Shown piece by piece: positions 1 through 8,893 of a stretch of 58,669 nt of DNA. Under the pieces are notes generated by a model. It was not told the origin of the DNA. It searched no databases and worked only from the letters and a program-made list of their open reading frames with translations. The translations under genes were made by a program, and so were the position numbers. The stretch is from CAUVKI01 sp963552605 (GTDB lineage: Bacteria > Bacillota > Clostridia > Tissierellales > Peptoniphilaceae), in assembly GCA_963552605.1 (NCBI GenBank), contig CAUVKI010000008.1, positions 1 through 58,669 on the forward strand. Direction: 5' to 3'. Within the stretch, counting starts at the first letter, position 1; each line of letters starts with the position of its first letter.

Positions 1-321
1 CTCCTCTCGGTCATTGTATCACAGGGGGTATTTTTGTTCAAATTTAAAAGTTGGAGAAGTAAAATATTCACGATTGATTTCTCCAAATCAACTTTTGCAC
101 CAAATCCATCCAAACTTCGATAGGATAGGTTATAATAACAGCATTTTTATAAAGCGTTCCCTGAAAATATTATACAAAAACATTGAAAAGCGGAAAAATA
201 TGATAAAATTAATATGTCCAAATTAGAAGGTATTTAAGAAAATGAAAGAGGGGTGGATACGGTCTGAAATTTTTAATGAGAAGAATGATTTAAGGAAAGA
301 TAATAAGAAAGGAGAATATAT
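1..321. other. Non-coding stretch upstream of first gene
   Basis: No convincing gene is seen here. The only sizeable open frame (14-226) has no ribosome site and a composition unlike its neighbours. The last 140 bases form a leader that is duplicated in front of the next gene (see the repeat entries). The leader contains a short frame at 242-325 (27 codons) that ends by overlapping the ATG at 322; I do not claim it is translated. Confidence 0.5.
183..209 (+). promoter_or_regulatory. Putative sigma-A-type promoter of the 705-aa gene
   Basis: TTGAAA at 183-188 and TAAAAT at 204-209, separated by only 15 bases. The equivalent site in the duplicated leader (2489-2517) has a better 17-base spacing, which supports the reading. 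It is predicted from sequence alone. Confidence 0.4.
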
Positions 322-327
322 ATGAAA
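183..327 (+). repeat. Duplicated leader, copy A
   Basis: This leader runs from the -35 box to the start codon of the 705-aa gene. It aligns almost without gaps to 2489-2634 in front of the 158-aa gene, including the -10 TAAAAT, a GTCT-AAATTTTT block and the ribosome site AATAAGAAAGGAG. I estimate about three quarters of positions are identical by eye. The proteins that follow are not obviously related, so it is the control region that was duplicated. Confidence 0.75.
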
Positions 328-2439
328 AAAATCGTGGTTGGGATTTTGGCTGTCGCATTGGCAGCGAGATTGTTGGTTGGACTAATATCTGCTAATTCAG
401 TTAGTGAAATGGAAATTAAAATCAGGAAGGATTTAGAGGCAGCTGTTGCAAAAGCTGAACCTATCGAATTGGAAGCTTCCGATGGAAGTTCAGTAGAATC
501 GGTATCCGCCGATTCGGTACTGAAAAAGGTACACGGAAACGATTGGATTCAGTCTTTCACTATTGATGAAACAAAAACCGGAAGCAAGGAGGAATTGGAT
601 GCAGCTGCACAAGCCGAACTTAAAAGATTAGGAACTTTCTCTAAGCATGAAGCCAAAACACATTCCTTTTGCGTGGATAACCTCCACGCTTCCGGACATA
701 TGAGATTTAGGGACAGTAATAATACAAATGTTTCTACTGAAAGCAATTATCTGACTGACGAAACTTTTATCACAAAAGGTATCGATGACGACAAGGCATT
801 AAAAAAATGTCTTGAGCTTTGCTATTTTGAGGGAAAAGACACTGCGGGTTTTAATTCATACCCGTTATATATAACTCCTCAAATACAATTTTTCTTTGAC
901 AATATCTACTTGTCCGAAAAGGATTTTTTTTATATTTACTACAATGAGGAGTTAAAAACCGTTCTTGGCGTATTGGACAAGCTTAAACCGAATAATTTTT
1001 ATGATGAATATCTTCTTTATCGCAGCCGAATTTTACTGAATCAGTATTCAGAAGATGAGATTTTTCATTTTCTGGAATCGCATTACGATGCAGAAAGTCA
1101 GTTGTTTTTTGAAAAATCAAAAGGTGATACCCTTATGAACAAGCTGACAGCCACACTCGATTGTGCAATTCTTTGCGATGAAGCGGATATTAAAATGCCG
1201 CATTTGGAAGAAGTGAAGAATAAACTATCTTCCCTTTTGGAAGACGATAAATTTTATCCGGAAGTGAAGTCTTTAGGAGAATGCTACACTGCTGTTCTTA
1301 AAGAGGGAGGAACTGTTTTAAAAATAATCTACTATATTACAATTACTGAGCCTGAAACGAAATTATCCGAAAAAATATCGCACCGAAAAGCGTGGTTTAA
1401 AAATGTCGCAGATGTTATGCTTGATAATCTGAGTACGAGTGATTCCGTACTTAGTTTATTTGCAATAAATGACATCATAAGATTCAATAAATTTTTCGGT
1501 ATTGGTTTAAATAAAATTCCCGAGTATTGCCGGGAGTTGTATAAAAAAATCAATTTCTATAATGTGGGATATGAGGGGGAGGTATATTGCCATGACAGTC
1601 AATATATCCGTGAATTTGCAGATTTAAGCATATATTGCAAGCTTGACGGTCAATTTAAGGGCTTCATTAAAAAATACTTATCAAATAATGTAAAGACCGG
1701 ATTTAAAAAATTTGTGCAGACCAATTTAGATCCCGGAGATACTTATTACGGGGTTTTGCTGTCAAAAAAGTATTATATGCCTGTGGACAAAGAAAAAATA
1801 GCAAATATGGCACTTGTTTGGCTGAGAGAATTTATTGCTGACAAACAAAGTAATGTGAGCTGCAATCAGCAAGGAAAGTTTGCCCTCCAGATTTTAAACG
1901 AGTTGGAGGTTTCGCCTCCGGACGATATAAAAAAATCTCTGCACAACAGTATAATCAGCAAATTAGGTGATAATAGATATAAAGCTGTCAGGGAAGAAAA
2001 AATGAAGCGTCTCCTTCTGCATGAAATGAGAATTCTTCTGGATATGAAGGAAATCTTTGAAGAAACAAGAAACGGGAAATATTTTGTACCGTCGTGGATT
2101 ATGGATATGGTTGATGATGATTTATCGCTTGCCAATTATAACATAGCAGATGACTTAATCAATGTGATTAAGTACGTAGATGAGGAAAATTTAATCTTTG
2201 CAGACGACTCTAATACGACTCGCAATATGAAATACAAGGAAGCTCTCATTGAGAAATTGCAAAACGAAACAAAAACAAAAGGGATAAATAGCAGAGAAAA
2301 TGAAACGATAGTGCAAAAATATTATCAGCTTAGTTCCATTGGAAAAGTGCTTGGATTTGAGCTTAAATTTTCTAAGGATATTGAGGATATTTCCATAAGC
2401 AATTTGTCAACTGCATTTTATATAACCGTTTTAAGGTAG
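322..2439 (+). CDS. Exported or membrane-anchored protein of unknown function (705 aa)
   Basis: I do not recognise this protein. Residues 1-24 form a basic start (MKK) and a hydrophobic stretch ending near LISANS, which fits a signal peptide or single membrane anchor; there is no lipobox cysteine. The rest (about 680 residues) is mostly helical-looking and acidic, with scattered cysteines and no catalytic motif I can name. The start is set by AGAAAGGAG eight bases upstream. It has its own promoter and is followed by a smaller exported protein behind a copy of the same leader, so the two are probably co-regulated. The repetitive helical segments of its second half could form an alpha-solenoid, but that is a guess. 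Confidence 0.75.
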   Translation: MKKIVVGILAVALAARLLVGLISANSVSEMEIKIRKDLEAAVAKAEPIELEASDGSSVESVSADSVLKKVHGNDWIQSFTIDETKTGSKEELDAAAQAELKRLGTFSKHEAKTHSFCVDNLHASGHMRFRDSNNTNVSTESNYLTDETFITKGIDDDKALKKCLELCYFEGKDTAGFNSYPLYITPQIQFFFDNIYLSEKDFFYIYYNEELKTVLGVLDKLKPNNFYDEYLLYRSRILLNQYSEDEIFHFLESHYDAESQLFFEKSKGDTLMNKLTATLDCAILCDEADIKMPHLEEVKNKLSSLLEDDKFYPEVKSLGECYTAVLKEGGTVLKIIYYITITEPETKLSEKISHRKAWFKNVADVMLDNLSTSDSVLSLFAINDIIRFNKFFGIGLNKIPEYCRELYKKINFYNVGYEGEVYCHDSQYIREFADLSIYCKLDGQFKGFIKKYLSNNVKTGFKKFVQTNLDPGDTYYGVLLSKKYYMPVDKEKIANMALVWLREFIADKQSNVSCNQQGKFALQILNELEVSPPDDIKKSLHNSIISKLGDNRYKAVREEKMKRLLLHEMRILLDMKEIFEETRNGKYFVPSWIMDMVDDDLSLANYNIADDLINVIKYVDEENLIFADDSNTTRNMKYKEALIEKLQNETKTKGINSRENETIVQKYYQLSSIGKVLGFELKFSKDIEDISISNLSTAFYITVLR

Positions 2440-2488
2440 TTGTGAAGACTTCAATCGTTTTTTTTTATCAAAAGGTTGCATAATAGTA

Positions 2489-2517
2489 TTGACTGATGAA
2501 AAAAAATATGGTAAAAT
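2489..2517 (+). promoter_or_regulatory. Putative promoter of the 158-aa gene
   Basis: TTGACT (2489-2494) and TAAAAT (2512-2517) with an ideal 17-base spacer. It lies 50 bases after the stop of the upstream gene and inside the duplicated leader. Confidence 0.6.
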
Positions 2518-2634
2518 TAGGATATCCAGTTGAAGGGTGTTTGAGAAGATGAAAGAGAGGTGCATATGGTCTAAAATTTTTGCAGGAGAAGAACAGTTTA
2601 AGTAAAAATAATAAGAAAGGAGGATATAATGAAA
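2489..2634 (+). repeat. Duplicated leader, copy B
   Basis: This is the partner of 183-327. Shared landmarks are the promoter, GAAGG, an ATGAAAGAG core, GTCTNAAATTTTT and AATAAGAAAGGAG before the ATG. The short frame starting at the shared ATG (2549-2605, 18 codons) differs from copy A in length and in most residues, so conservation is at the nucleotide rather than the peptide level. Confidence 0.75.
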
Positions 2635-3105
2635 CATAAGAGAGAAATGCTTTGCATAGCTCTTGCGCTTGCATTTGCGGCGATGATGCTGTTTACTGCC
2701 CGAAGCATTGCCAAAGGGTTTGATGAGAAAAGCGTTTTGAAAAGAGAGGACGGAAGTCCTGTAATAATATTACCGGAGCCTCCGGGATTTGAAGATATGG
2801 AGCCTCTTGAGTTTGATAATTATACAATAGGTGAGGAGAATATTTCCTACGGTGCGATTATACGAAGAAGATGGACCTTGGAAAAGGTGGTTGCCATTGC
2901 GGAGAACGGCAGCTATATGACGGAGGTGTTGTGGGAAGATCCCGAGATGTATAATCACTACCCTACCGAGCATCTAAAACGACTGATTGCAGAAGATCCA
3001 TATTCTTCAATAAGTTATGAAGAACTTGACAGTTTAACACAGGAAGAATTGGTGGAGCGTGTGATGGAATTATTTTCCAAAGATTTTTCATCGATAGAAA
3101 GGTAA
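2629..3105 (+). CDS. Small membrane-anchored exported protein of unknown function (158 aa)
   Basis: This protein is not recognised. Residues 9-25 are hydrophobic (CIALALAFAAMMLFTA) after a basic start, giving a signal peptide or N-terminal anchor. The remainder is an acidic extracellular domain with a proline-rich segment (ILPEPPGF) and a helical, Glu-rich C-terminus. The start is chosen from AAAGGAGG seven bases upstream. It has its own promoter and is followed at once by a terminator, so it can be expressed alone. The shared leader suggests joint control with the 705-aa neighbour. Confidence 0.75.
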   Translation: MKHKREMLCIALALAFAAMMLFTARSIAKGFDEKSVLKREDGSPVIILPEPPGFEDMEPLEFDNYTIGEENISYGAIIRRRWTLEKVVAIAENGSYMTEVLWEDPEMYNHYPTEHLKRLIAEDPYSSISYEELDSLTQEELVERVMELFSKDFSSIER

Positions 3106-3107
3106 AT

Positions 3108-3154
3108 AAAAAACCGTTGAGGCTTTGTTTAGAATAACCTCAATGGTTTTTTTT
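3108..3154. terminator. Bidirectional intrinsic terminator
   Basis: The stem AAAACCGTTGAGG pairs with CCTCAATGGTTTT around a 15-base loop. T-runs lie on both sides, so it can serve the plus-strand 158-aa gene and the minus-strand ogt gene, which converge here. Confidence 0.85.
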
Positions 3155-3611
3155 ATAAAAACAGCTTTGACTTCTCCAAATTAAGCAAATATCTTTTAAG
3201 AGCAAGCCCTGCGCTAAATCCGCCTAACGCTCCATCGGAGCGTATCACTCTATGACAAGGCACTATAAAGAGCAACGGATTTTGTCCCACCGCTCTTCCG
3301 ACAGCCCTCTGAGCCCCCTTTGAGCCTATCTTCAAAGCAAGCCCTCCATAAGATATCACCTCTGCATATTTCACTTCCAAGAGTGCCGAATAAACTCTCC
3401 TTTCAAAATCAGTTCCGCTTATACAAAACGGAAAAGAAAATTCAAAAAGCTCTCCTCTTAGAAATGCAGAAATTTCTTTTTTTGCAAGCTCCAAAACGGG
3501 AGAAGAAAAATTTCCTTCCTCTCTTTGCGTTCGCCTTATGCCGATAATTTTTTCTTCACTTTCGATAATCTCAAAATTTCCCTGCTCTGTATTTAAAATC
3601 AAACTTCTCAA
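3153..3611 (-). CDS. ogt: Methylated-DNA--protein-cysteine methyltransferase
   Basis: This is a suicide repair protein that moves the methyl or alkyl group from O6-alkylguanine to its own cysteine. The active site IVPCHRVI is visible, with Cys119, followed by the glycine-rich LGGFSAGL that binds the flipped base. At 152 aa it is the compact Ogt/MGMT form without an Ada regulatory domain. It starts two bases after the stop of the RNase H gene, so the two form a small minus-strand operon ending at the bidirectional terminator. Assignment is firm; whether it prefers methyl or larger groups cannot be told. Confidence 0.93.
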   Translation of the reverse strand: MRSLILNTEQGNFEIIESEEKIIGIRRTQREEGNFSSPVLELAKKEISAFLRGELFEFSFPFCISGTDFERRVYSALLEVKYAEVISYGGLALKIGSKGAQRAVGRAVGQNPLLFIVPCHRVIRSDGALGGFSAGLALKRYLLNLEKSKLFL

Positions 3612-3613
3612 AT

Positions 3614-4210
3614 CTAATCACCAATCCCCAAAGCTTTTTTTGCCAGTTTATCCGCCATCTCATTATATTTAACTCCGCTGTGTGCCTTAACTTTCTTAAA
3701 ACTTATTTTTATTTCACTCATAGCTTTCCTCATAAAATCCCTGTAATGCTGTGTGCCCGATTTCTTAGCCTGCCACTCTCCCGACACCCATTTTTCAATC
3801 CCCATATAGTCATAGCAAATGCAAAGCTCCTTAATTCCCGACTCAAGTGCTTTATGAACGGCTTTTATACTTCCCAAAATCTCCCCCGCCACATTTCTCA
3901 TAGAAGAATTTTCTCTATTTTCACCAACTCCCGAAAAATATTCTTCGCCGTCTTTAGTCAAAAATACCATTCCGTAGCTGTAATGAAAATCCTCCTTTCT
4001 GAAACTGCCGTCCACATATGCCAAAGCCATACCCTCTTTAAGCTCTTCAGGAAATTTTTCTTCATCTGAAAAGATAAATCTCTCTGCTTCGGCTCTATCT
4101 TTAAAACTCTTATAGACCGCTCCTGAAAATCCCTTAACCTGACTTTCACATTCTTTCCACGAATTATATACTCCCACTTTTTTTCCACATCTCACTGCAT
4201 AATATTTCAT
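3614..4210 (-). CDS. rnhA: Ribonuclease HI with N-terminal viroplasmin-type domain
   Basis: It cleaves the RNA strand of RNA-DNA hybrids. Residues 1-46 (MKYYAVRCGKKVGVY, then a SFKD turn) match the caulimovirus viroplasmin/hybrid-binding domain common in Bacillota RNase HI. Residues 60-198 are the nuclease, with acidic residues Asp67 (YVDGS), Glu110 (NVAGE), Asp134 (CYDYMG) and Asp187 (EMADKLA). It is the first gene of a two-gene unit with ogt, transcribed away from the glycine reductase terminator. Confidence 0.92.
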   Translation of the reverse strand: MKYYAVRCGKKVGVYNSWKECESQVKGFSGAVYKSFKDRAEAERFIFSDEEKFPEELKEGMALAYVDGSFRKEDFHYSYGMVFLTKDGEEYFSGVGENRENSSMRNVAGEILGSIKAVHKALESGIKELCICYDYMGIEKWVSGEWQAKKSGTQHYRDFMRKAMSEIKISFKKVKAHSGVKYNEMADKLAKKALGIGD

Positions 4211-4229
4211 AAATTAAATCCTTTCTAAT

Positions 4230-4262
4230 AAAAAAACTCGTAAGAAATCCTTACGAGTTTTC
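4230..4262 (-). terminator. Terminator of the glycine reductase operon
   Basis: A perfect hairpin (ACTCGTAAG / CTTACGAGT, five-base loop) followed on the minus strand by a run of T. It sits five bases after the grdD stop and separates the grd operon from rnhA-ogt. Confidence 0.92.
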
Positions 4263-4267
4263 AATTT

Positions 4268-5440
4268 CTAGCAAACCGAAGAGCCTGCAATAAATCCTGC
4301 CTTTGAGAGAGTTTCTTTCGCCTTATCGGAATTTGCCTCGCAAACCATAACCACAGGTCCCGTGCATCCCATTCCCGATTCGGCATAGATTTTTTCTTTC
4401 CAAAGCACCTTAACCGCATCTTCTATTTCCATCACATCAACTCCCGCAATGGCAAAGGTAACTATTTCCTTGGGAGGTGGAGCGACTTCCTCCGAAGCCT
4501 CTTTCTTATCCTTGGTTTGGGAATACTTCTCAATAACGGCTTTCAGTCCCGCTTTGTTCGCTTTCTCAAATTCTTTTTTCGCCACTTCTTTTATATTTCC
4601 GCGAACCAATTTTGCCGCATACAATATGGCATTGCAGACAACGGGAGAGCCTGAAGCTCTCGAAAGAATCATAATCAATCTTTCATACCCCTCGCCTATA
4701 CCGGGTCCATAACCGTATCCCATCGCCTCGAAATCACCGCCCGTGGTGTAGGAGGAAAAAACTTTCATCAAAAGATTGCCCGTAAGAGTATCATTTATCA
4801 TTACATCGGGAGTTCCCAAGAGCAAATCATTCCCTCGCATAATAACCCCGCCGTCGGCTCTTTGCGATTCAGAAAATGTTATGGGATAACCTCCGCTTTT
4901 CAATTCCAAAAGTGCTCTTTCAACCTGCCTTGCTCCGTCAAGGTTTGCAATTCCTACCGTCGGATTTTCTATTCCCAAGGCTTTTGCGGTGATTATTCCG
5001 TAAATCCCGTTTTTTATCATCGCTTCAACACGATGATTGGAAGATGTTCCCGTCGTGGTGGCAAGGCACATCTCCTTTCCCCTTCCCGGAGTTATCACAC
5101 GACCCACCGTCGAAACTCCTATCGGAAAGCTATAATGCATTGTGACGCACGCATCAATCGTATGATTATCTAAAAGCTCTTCCATTTTTCTGTGCTGCTC
5201 TTCTTCCGAGTCAACATTAAACTGAGTAAATTTCGACTCGACCTTTGGAGTGATCAAAACCGCCTCTATCGAGGGATCTTTTTCACTCGCCATTTCCACG
5301 CCTTTTAAAATATTTTCAATTCCAAGTTCACTGCCTTTAACGGTAATTCCAATCTTTACTTTTTTACCGAATGATCCGGTGATAAGACCTTCAGAAATCT
5401 CCTCAAAAACCTCACCGATCATTTTTTTTACGTCGCTCAT
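4268..5440 (-). CDS. grdD: Glycine reductase complex component C, subunit alpha
   Basis: GrdD works with GrdC to split the acetyl thioester formed on protein C and release acetyl phosphate, the energy-yielding end of the Stickland reduction of glycine. The length (390 aa) and PlsX-like fold motifs fit the family. Two cysteines described for the Eubacterium acidaminophilum protein appear at the same positions: Cys98 (IDACVTMHY) and Cys359 (GMGCTGP). It is the last gene of the operon, with only two bases between it and grdC, and is followed directly by the terminator. Assignment is firm from both sequence and context. Confidence 0.95.
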   Translation of the reverse strand: MSDVKKMIGEVFEEISEGLITGSFGKKVKIGITVKGSELGIENILKGVEMASEKDPSIEAVLITPKVESKFTQFNVDSEEEQHRKMEELLDNHTIDACVTMHYSFPIGVSTVGRVITPGRGKEMCLATTTGTSSNHRVEAMIKNGIYGIITAKALGIENPTVGIANLDGARQVERALLELKSGGYPITFSESQRADGGVIMRGNDLLLGTPDVMINDTLTGNLLMKVFSSYTTGGDFEAMGYGYGPGIGEGYERLIMILSRASGSPVVCNAILYAAKLVRGNIKEVAKKEFEKANKAGLKAVIEKYSQTKDKKEASEEVAPPPKEIVTFAIAGVDVMEIEDAVKVLWKEKIYAESGMGCTGPVVMVCEANSDKAKETLSKAGFIAGSSVC

Positions 5441-5442
5441 TC

Positions 5443-6981
5443 CTACACCTGCGCTTGAAGTGAAGCTGCGAAATCTCTCATCGCCTCTCCCACCATCTTT
5501 CTTACTTCGTCTTTGGAAATGCCCTCTTTTTCTTCAACCCCTGTGTTTTTCTCCACAACAAAAGACACCCCGTCAAAAAGATTTGTCATCCTTCCCAAAA
5601 ACAGGCTTCCTTTGCCGATAATCATAGCATTTTTTATCTTGCCGCTCATAATATCGCTTAGGCAAAATCCGAGATATGGAACGCCCGAGGGTATATGCCC
5701 CTGAGTGGGAGCCCAACCCTCCATTCCGTGTTCCGCAATGAATTTATTTATGTCGGCTTTTTCCATCTGCTTCTTTTGAACCGCCAACGCTCCCATCATT
5801 TTGAAGTTAGCTTCCGGAACATTTCCTGCACCGGCAGGCTTGGTTATATCGGGATTTTGCATCTCGCAGGAATATTTGTCGATATCCAAAATACTCATTC
5901 CGACTTTTTCCAACGGGTCGGACACCAATGAGCCCATAACCTTTTGAGGTGCCGATCCGGTATTGACCGTATGTCTTCCGACAATATCAGTTCTGATTAC
6001 GGGGCTTTTCGTATCGTTTTCGGAAACCACCGCCGCAAATCCCGCCACGCAATCCTCCAAAATCGGCAATCCTTTTTTCAAATGATCTTTTCCGTTCATA
6101 CCCAGCTTTGCCGTACAACCTCCCGCCACTACCATAACATTCCTATAGGTTCCGGCTTTAACCAGTGATGCTGCGGAAATCATCGTGTGGGTAGGTGCCG
6201 CACAAAATCCTCTCATATCCGCACCCGTCGCATTTTTTAATCCGACAAGCTCCGCAATCGATTTTGCAAAATTTCCGCCGCCTCTTTGGTTCATATCTCC
6301 GCAAGCTTCCTCCGAGCATTCCAAAACATATTCAATATCCTCAGGAGAAATTCCGGTGGAGTGTATGGCATTAAGAGCAGAAAGCACCCCCGATGCCTTT
6401 ACAACCAAATTTTCAAGCATAACGTGTGCAGATAAGTTCACATCCACATCGTGCGCCCTCTTTATGCAGCCCACAAGTTCTCCATCGAAATATAACCCCT
6501 CGGAATGTTCCTCATTTACAAGACGCAGAATTTCTGATTTCTCTATTCCGTCTTTAAGCTTTGCTTTCAACTCTTCCGTAATAAATCTATATCCTTCAAC
6601 CTTCGGTCTCACCTTGGAAACAAATTCCTTATCCAAAAACGCCAGCTCAAATACATCCGACATTTGAATAAATGCGATAAACAAATCCTCGGAAATAATC
6701 TCTCCGAATTTTCCCTCGGTCTTTGCTCCGTCCATCTTTTTTCCGCTCCACGGCTGTTCAATCTCTCTAAGCTCGTCGGGGTGAACATTCCCTATATAAG
6801 CCTGATTTGGATAATAACTTACCGCTTCTTCAAATGTCCTCAAGTGCTTCGGTAATTCCTTAAGATACTCCGAGTCGGGATTGAGTGTCCTCTCCGTAGT
6901 TTGTGTTGTTCCACTGTTTAAAACCATACTCGGCGTATGAGCAAGAACATATCCCGCCCCTTTCAACACTGCAAAACTCAT
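5443..6981 (-). CDS. grdC: Glycine reductase complex component C, subunit beta
   Basis: GrdC receives the ketene/acetyl unit from the selenoether of GrdA and forms acetyl-protein C. The 512-aa length and opening SFAVLKGAGYVLAHTPSMV are typical, and a thiolase/FabH-like core is visible (CSEEACGDMNQRGGG and FCAAPTHTMISAA). The start is set by GGAGGTG upstream. It follows grdB after a 74-base gap that holds an inverted repeat (7029-7047), unlike the shorter gaps between grdE, grdA and grdB. It is coupled to grdD. Confidence 0.95.
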   Translation of the reverse strand: MSFAVLKGAGYVLAHTPSMVLNSGTTQTTERTLNPDSEYLKELPKHLRTFEEAVSYYPNQAYIGNVHPDELREIEQPWSGKKMDGAKTEGKFGEIISEDLFIAFIQMSDVFELAFLDKEFVSKVRPKVEGYRFITEELKAKLKDGIEKSEILRLVNEEHSEGLYFDGELVGCIKRAHDVDVNLSAHVMLENLVVKASGVLSALNAIHSTGISPEDIEYVLECSEEACGDMNQRGGGNFAKSIAELVGLKNATGADMRGFCAAPTHTMISAASLVKAGTYRNVMVVAGGCTAKLGMNGKDHLKKGLPILEDCVAGFAAVVSENDTKSPVIRTDIVGRHTVNTGSAPQKVMGSLVSDPLEKVGMSILDIDKYSCEMQNPDITKPAGAGNVPEANFKMMGALAVQKKQMEKADINKFIAEHGMEGWAPTQGHIPSGVPYLGFCLSDIMSGKIKNAMIIGKGSLFLGRMTNLFDGVSFVVEKNTGVEEKEGISKDEVRKMVGEAMRDFAASLQAQV

Positions 6982-7028
6982 ATATACACCTCCACATTTA
7001 TTTTATGGGTCAAAAAACCCTATGTACA

Positions 7029-7047
7029 CAAGGGAAAAAATCCCTTG
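7029..7047 (-). other. Intergenic hairpin between grdB and grdC
   Basis: A perfect 7-bp inverted repeat (CAAGGGA / TCCCTTG) with a five-base loop. A weaker GGGT/ACCC repeat follows at 7007-7020. Neither is followed by a T-run on the minus strand, so a full terminator is unlikely. An mRNA stability or processing site is possible. Confidence 0.55.
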
Positions 7048-7055
7048 CGATATAA

Positions 7056-8366
7056 CTAATCCTTAAACACGGTTTGCTCTGAAACCTCCGTCTCCAAAGC
7101 TTTTAATGACTTCTCAACAATCCTTCTTCTAAGTTTCTTCTCCTCCGCCAAATCTCCAAGCTTGGGATCTCCTAGCGGATGGGGAATAGCTATAGCAGGC
7201 ACGATCCTATTTGCACCCACTGTGAGGGAAATCGGGGTAACTGTGCAGACATGCACAACCGGAATCCCCTGCTTTTCAATCGACTTTACCATTGATGCGC
7301 CGCATCGTGTGCAAGTTCCTCAGGTACTTGTGAGTATAACGGCATCAACCTTATTTTCAACAAGTTCCTTACCTATATCCTCTCCGAACTTTGTGGCGCT
7401 TGCAACCGCCGTACCGTTCCCGACAGTTGAGAACCAATAGTCATAGACTTTTCCGATTTTTCCCTCTTTCTCCAAATCTCTCATCACGTCAATGGGAAGA
7501 ACTCTATCCAGATCCTCATTTGCATAAACTGGATCATAACCTCCGTGAGCCGTTTCTCCATTCGTTTCGTCAAAGTTATCAATTCCGACCAATGAGTATC
7601 TTCCGAATTTGGACGCGGACGACGACTCGATGTGATCGGGATTTCCTTTAGGAACCGGTCCTCCGGAAGAAACCAAAGCGATAGTTGCGTGAGCCATATC
7701 TTTAACCGCAGGCTGAGGGTCAACCCTATCGAAAGACGGCATAGGATATTCGGTTTCAAAAGGTTCTTTCGCCATCTTCTTCAAAAGCATCTCTATGGCT
7801 CTTTCGGAGCCCCTCTTCTCTCTGAAAATATTCTTACGAATACCTCTGAGCATATATCCTTCCGTTTCGGAATCTCCTATTTCCTCTCCCTTTGCGAGCT
7901 TGATTGCAAAAGGCGCAAGCACCTTTATAGCATCTCTCATTCCCGCAGCGGAATTTTTGGTCTTTATCACATACACGGATTTTTTATACATATCCGCACC
8001 GGGGTTCTCCTCATACATCGCCGTAACAGCAGGAATATTAAGCTCAGCCTGAACCGCTTCACTTATAGCACCGCACGCCACCCCGTATCGTCCCGCATTA
8101 AAAGCGGGTCCTGCAATAAAAAGATCGGGATTATACTTCTTTACCATCTCTACAACTCTTTTTTTAGCCTCGTCCATATTTTCACCGAAATAGGTATCAC
8201 CGCAAATTACAGTTGCCACTATTTCAGCTTCACCCTTGAACTCCGCCTTAAGAGCCATTCCCGGTCCCACGACCTCCTCTTTTACCAGAGGTTCAATGTC
8301 GGCTTTTTCCTCACCGCCAATTCCTCCGTAGAACTGATTTATATAGTGAACTACTTTTATGGCCAT
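7056..8366 (-). CDS. grdB: Glycine reductase component B, gamma subunit (selenoprotein)
   Basis: GrdB is the glycine-specific selenoprotein of component B. With the pyruvoyl GrdE subunits it activates glycine and transfers the carboxymethyl group to the selenocysteine of GrdA. The gene reads through an in-frame UGA at 7322-7320, giving ...VILTSTU followed by GTCTRCGASM; Sec349 agrees with the known position near 350. The full length is 436 aa. Conventional gene calling splits it into a 5' and a 3' fragment. I chose the ATG at 8366 (MAIKVVHYINQFYGG) because AAAGGAGGGG lies just upstream; an earlier in-frame ATG at 8384 would place the ribosome site inside the gene. Confidence 0.96.
7294..7306 (-). 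promoter_or_regulatory. Candidate SECIS stem-loop of grdB
   Basis: Thirteen bases after the UGA the mRNA can form GAUGC-GGC-GCAUC, a perfect 5-bp stem. Bacterial SECIS hairpins lie directly 3' of the UGA and bind SelB, so position fits. The loop is small and the sequence is coding, so this is a weak call. Confidence 0.3.
7320..7322 (-). other. UGA selenocysteine codon of grdB (Sec349)
   Basis: The TGA is flanked on both sides by strongly conserved GrdB sequence in the same frame. The protein after it (87 codons) has no ribosome site of its own at the next ATG. The selA-selB-selD genes in this window supply the decoding machinery. Confidence 0.96.
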
Positions 8367-8395
8367 TAACTCCCCTCCTTTCAAAACAACTTTTA

Positions 8396-8869
8396 TCAGA
8401 ATTTTGTATGCTCAGAGCGAATACCGCTGACCGTTTCAATAATGGAATCCACATCAAGCACCATTTCCATCATACCGATCTGTTCATCATATGCGTCCGC
8501 ATCAACCGAATCCTTAAACTCCGGCTCAACTGCATGATATACCTTTAATCCCAATTCCACTCCTGCAAGAGGACCTGCAAAGGTGGGATCTCCCGCCGTA
8601 ACAGTCTCCGCTGCAAGACCCGAGGCCTCCGCCTCCGAGCCTCCTATAATTACCACTACATTTTCGGAACCGTATTTTTCCGCCATTTCCTTAACTCTTT
8701 TTTGATTTTCCAAATCCATTGCGCCCGCAGCCGTTCAGACGAAGCATTCCGTAGCTGAAAACACAATTTCTCCGGGCTGACCCTTTAAGCACTCCTCCAC
8801 AGCCGGACCGGGAATGCCGTCTCTGTCGCCGATAATTATGATTTTAGAATTTTCATTAAAAATTCCCAT
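8396..8869 (-). CDS. grdA: Glycine reductase protein A (selenoprotein)
   Basis: GrdA is the small selenoprotein shared by glycine, sarcosine and betaine reductases. Its selenocysteine carries the carboxymethyl group as a selenoether and hands it to protein C, forming a mixed selenide-sulfide that thioredoxin must reduce. Translation from ATG 8869 gives MGIFNENSKIIIIGDRDGIP, then CFVU followed by TAAGAMDLENQ, with the in-frame UGA as residue 45. The total is 157 aa, normal for the family. The start is fixed by AAAAGGAGGAAAAG just upstream. An ORF finder that stops at UGA only sees the part after residue 50. It lies 24 bases after grdE and 29 before grdB. Confidence 0.97.
8735..8737 (-). other. 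UGA selenocysteine codon of grdA (Sec45)
   Basis: The TGA sits in the invariant redox motif CxxU of GrdA (Cys42-Phe43-Val44-Sec45). Sequence before and after the codon is in one frame and matches the family. Confidence 0.97.
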
Positions 8870-8893
8870 CTTTTCCTCCTTTTGTTATCCAAG

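Noticed and set aside
14..226. 70-codon open frame at the left edge
   Set aside because: No ribosome site, no recognisable sequence, and it overlaps the likely promoter of the next gene.
242..325. Leader peptide in the duplicated leader
   Set aside because: The equivalent frame in the second copy has a different length and mostly changed residues, so coding is not supported.
7632..8369. 245-codon frame antisense to grdB
   Set aside because: It is a shadow of the strongly conserved grdB coding strand; the translation is Arg/His/Ser-rich with no family match.
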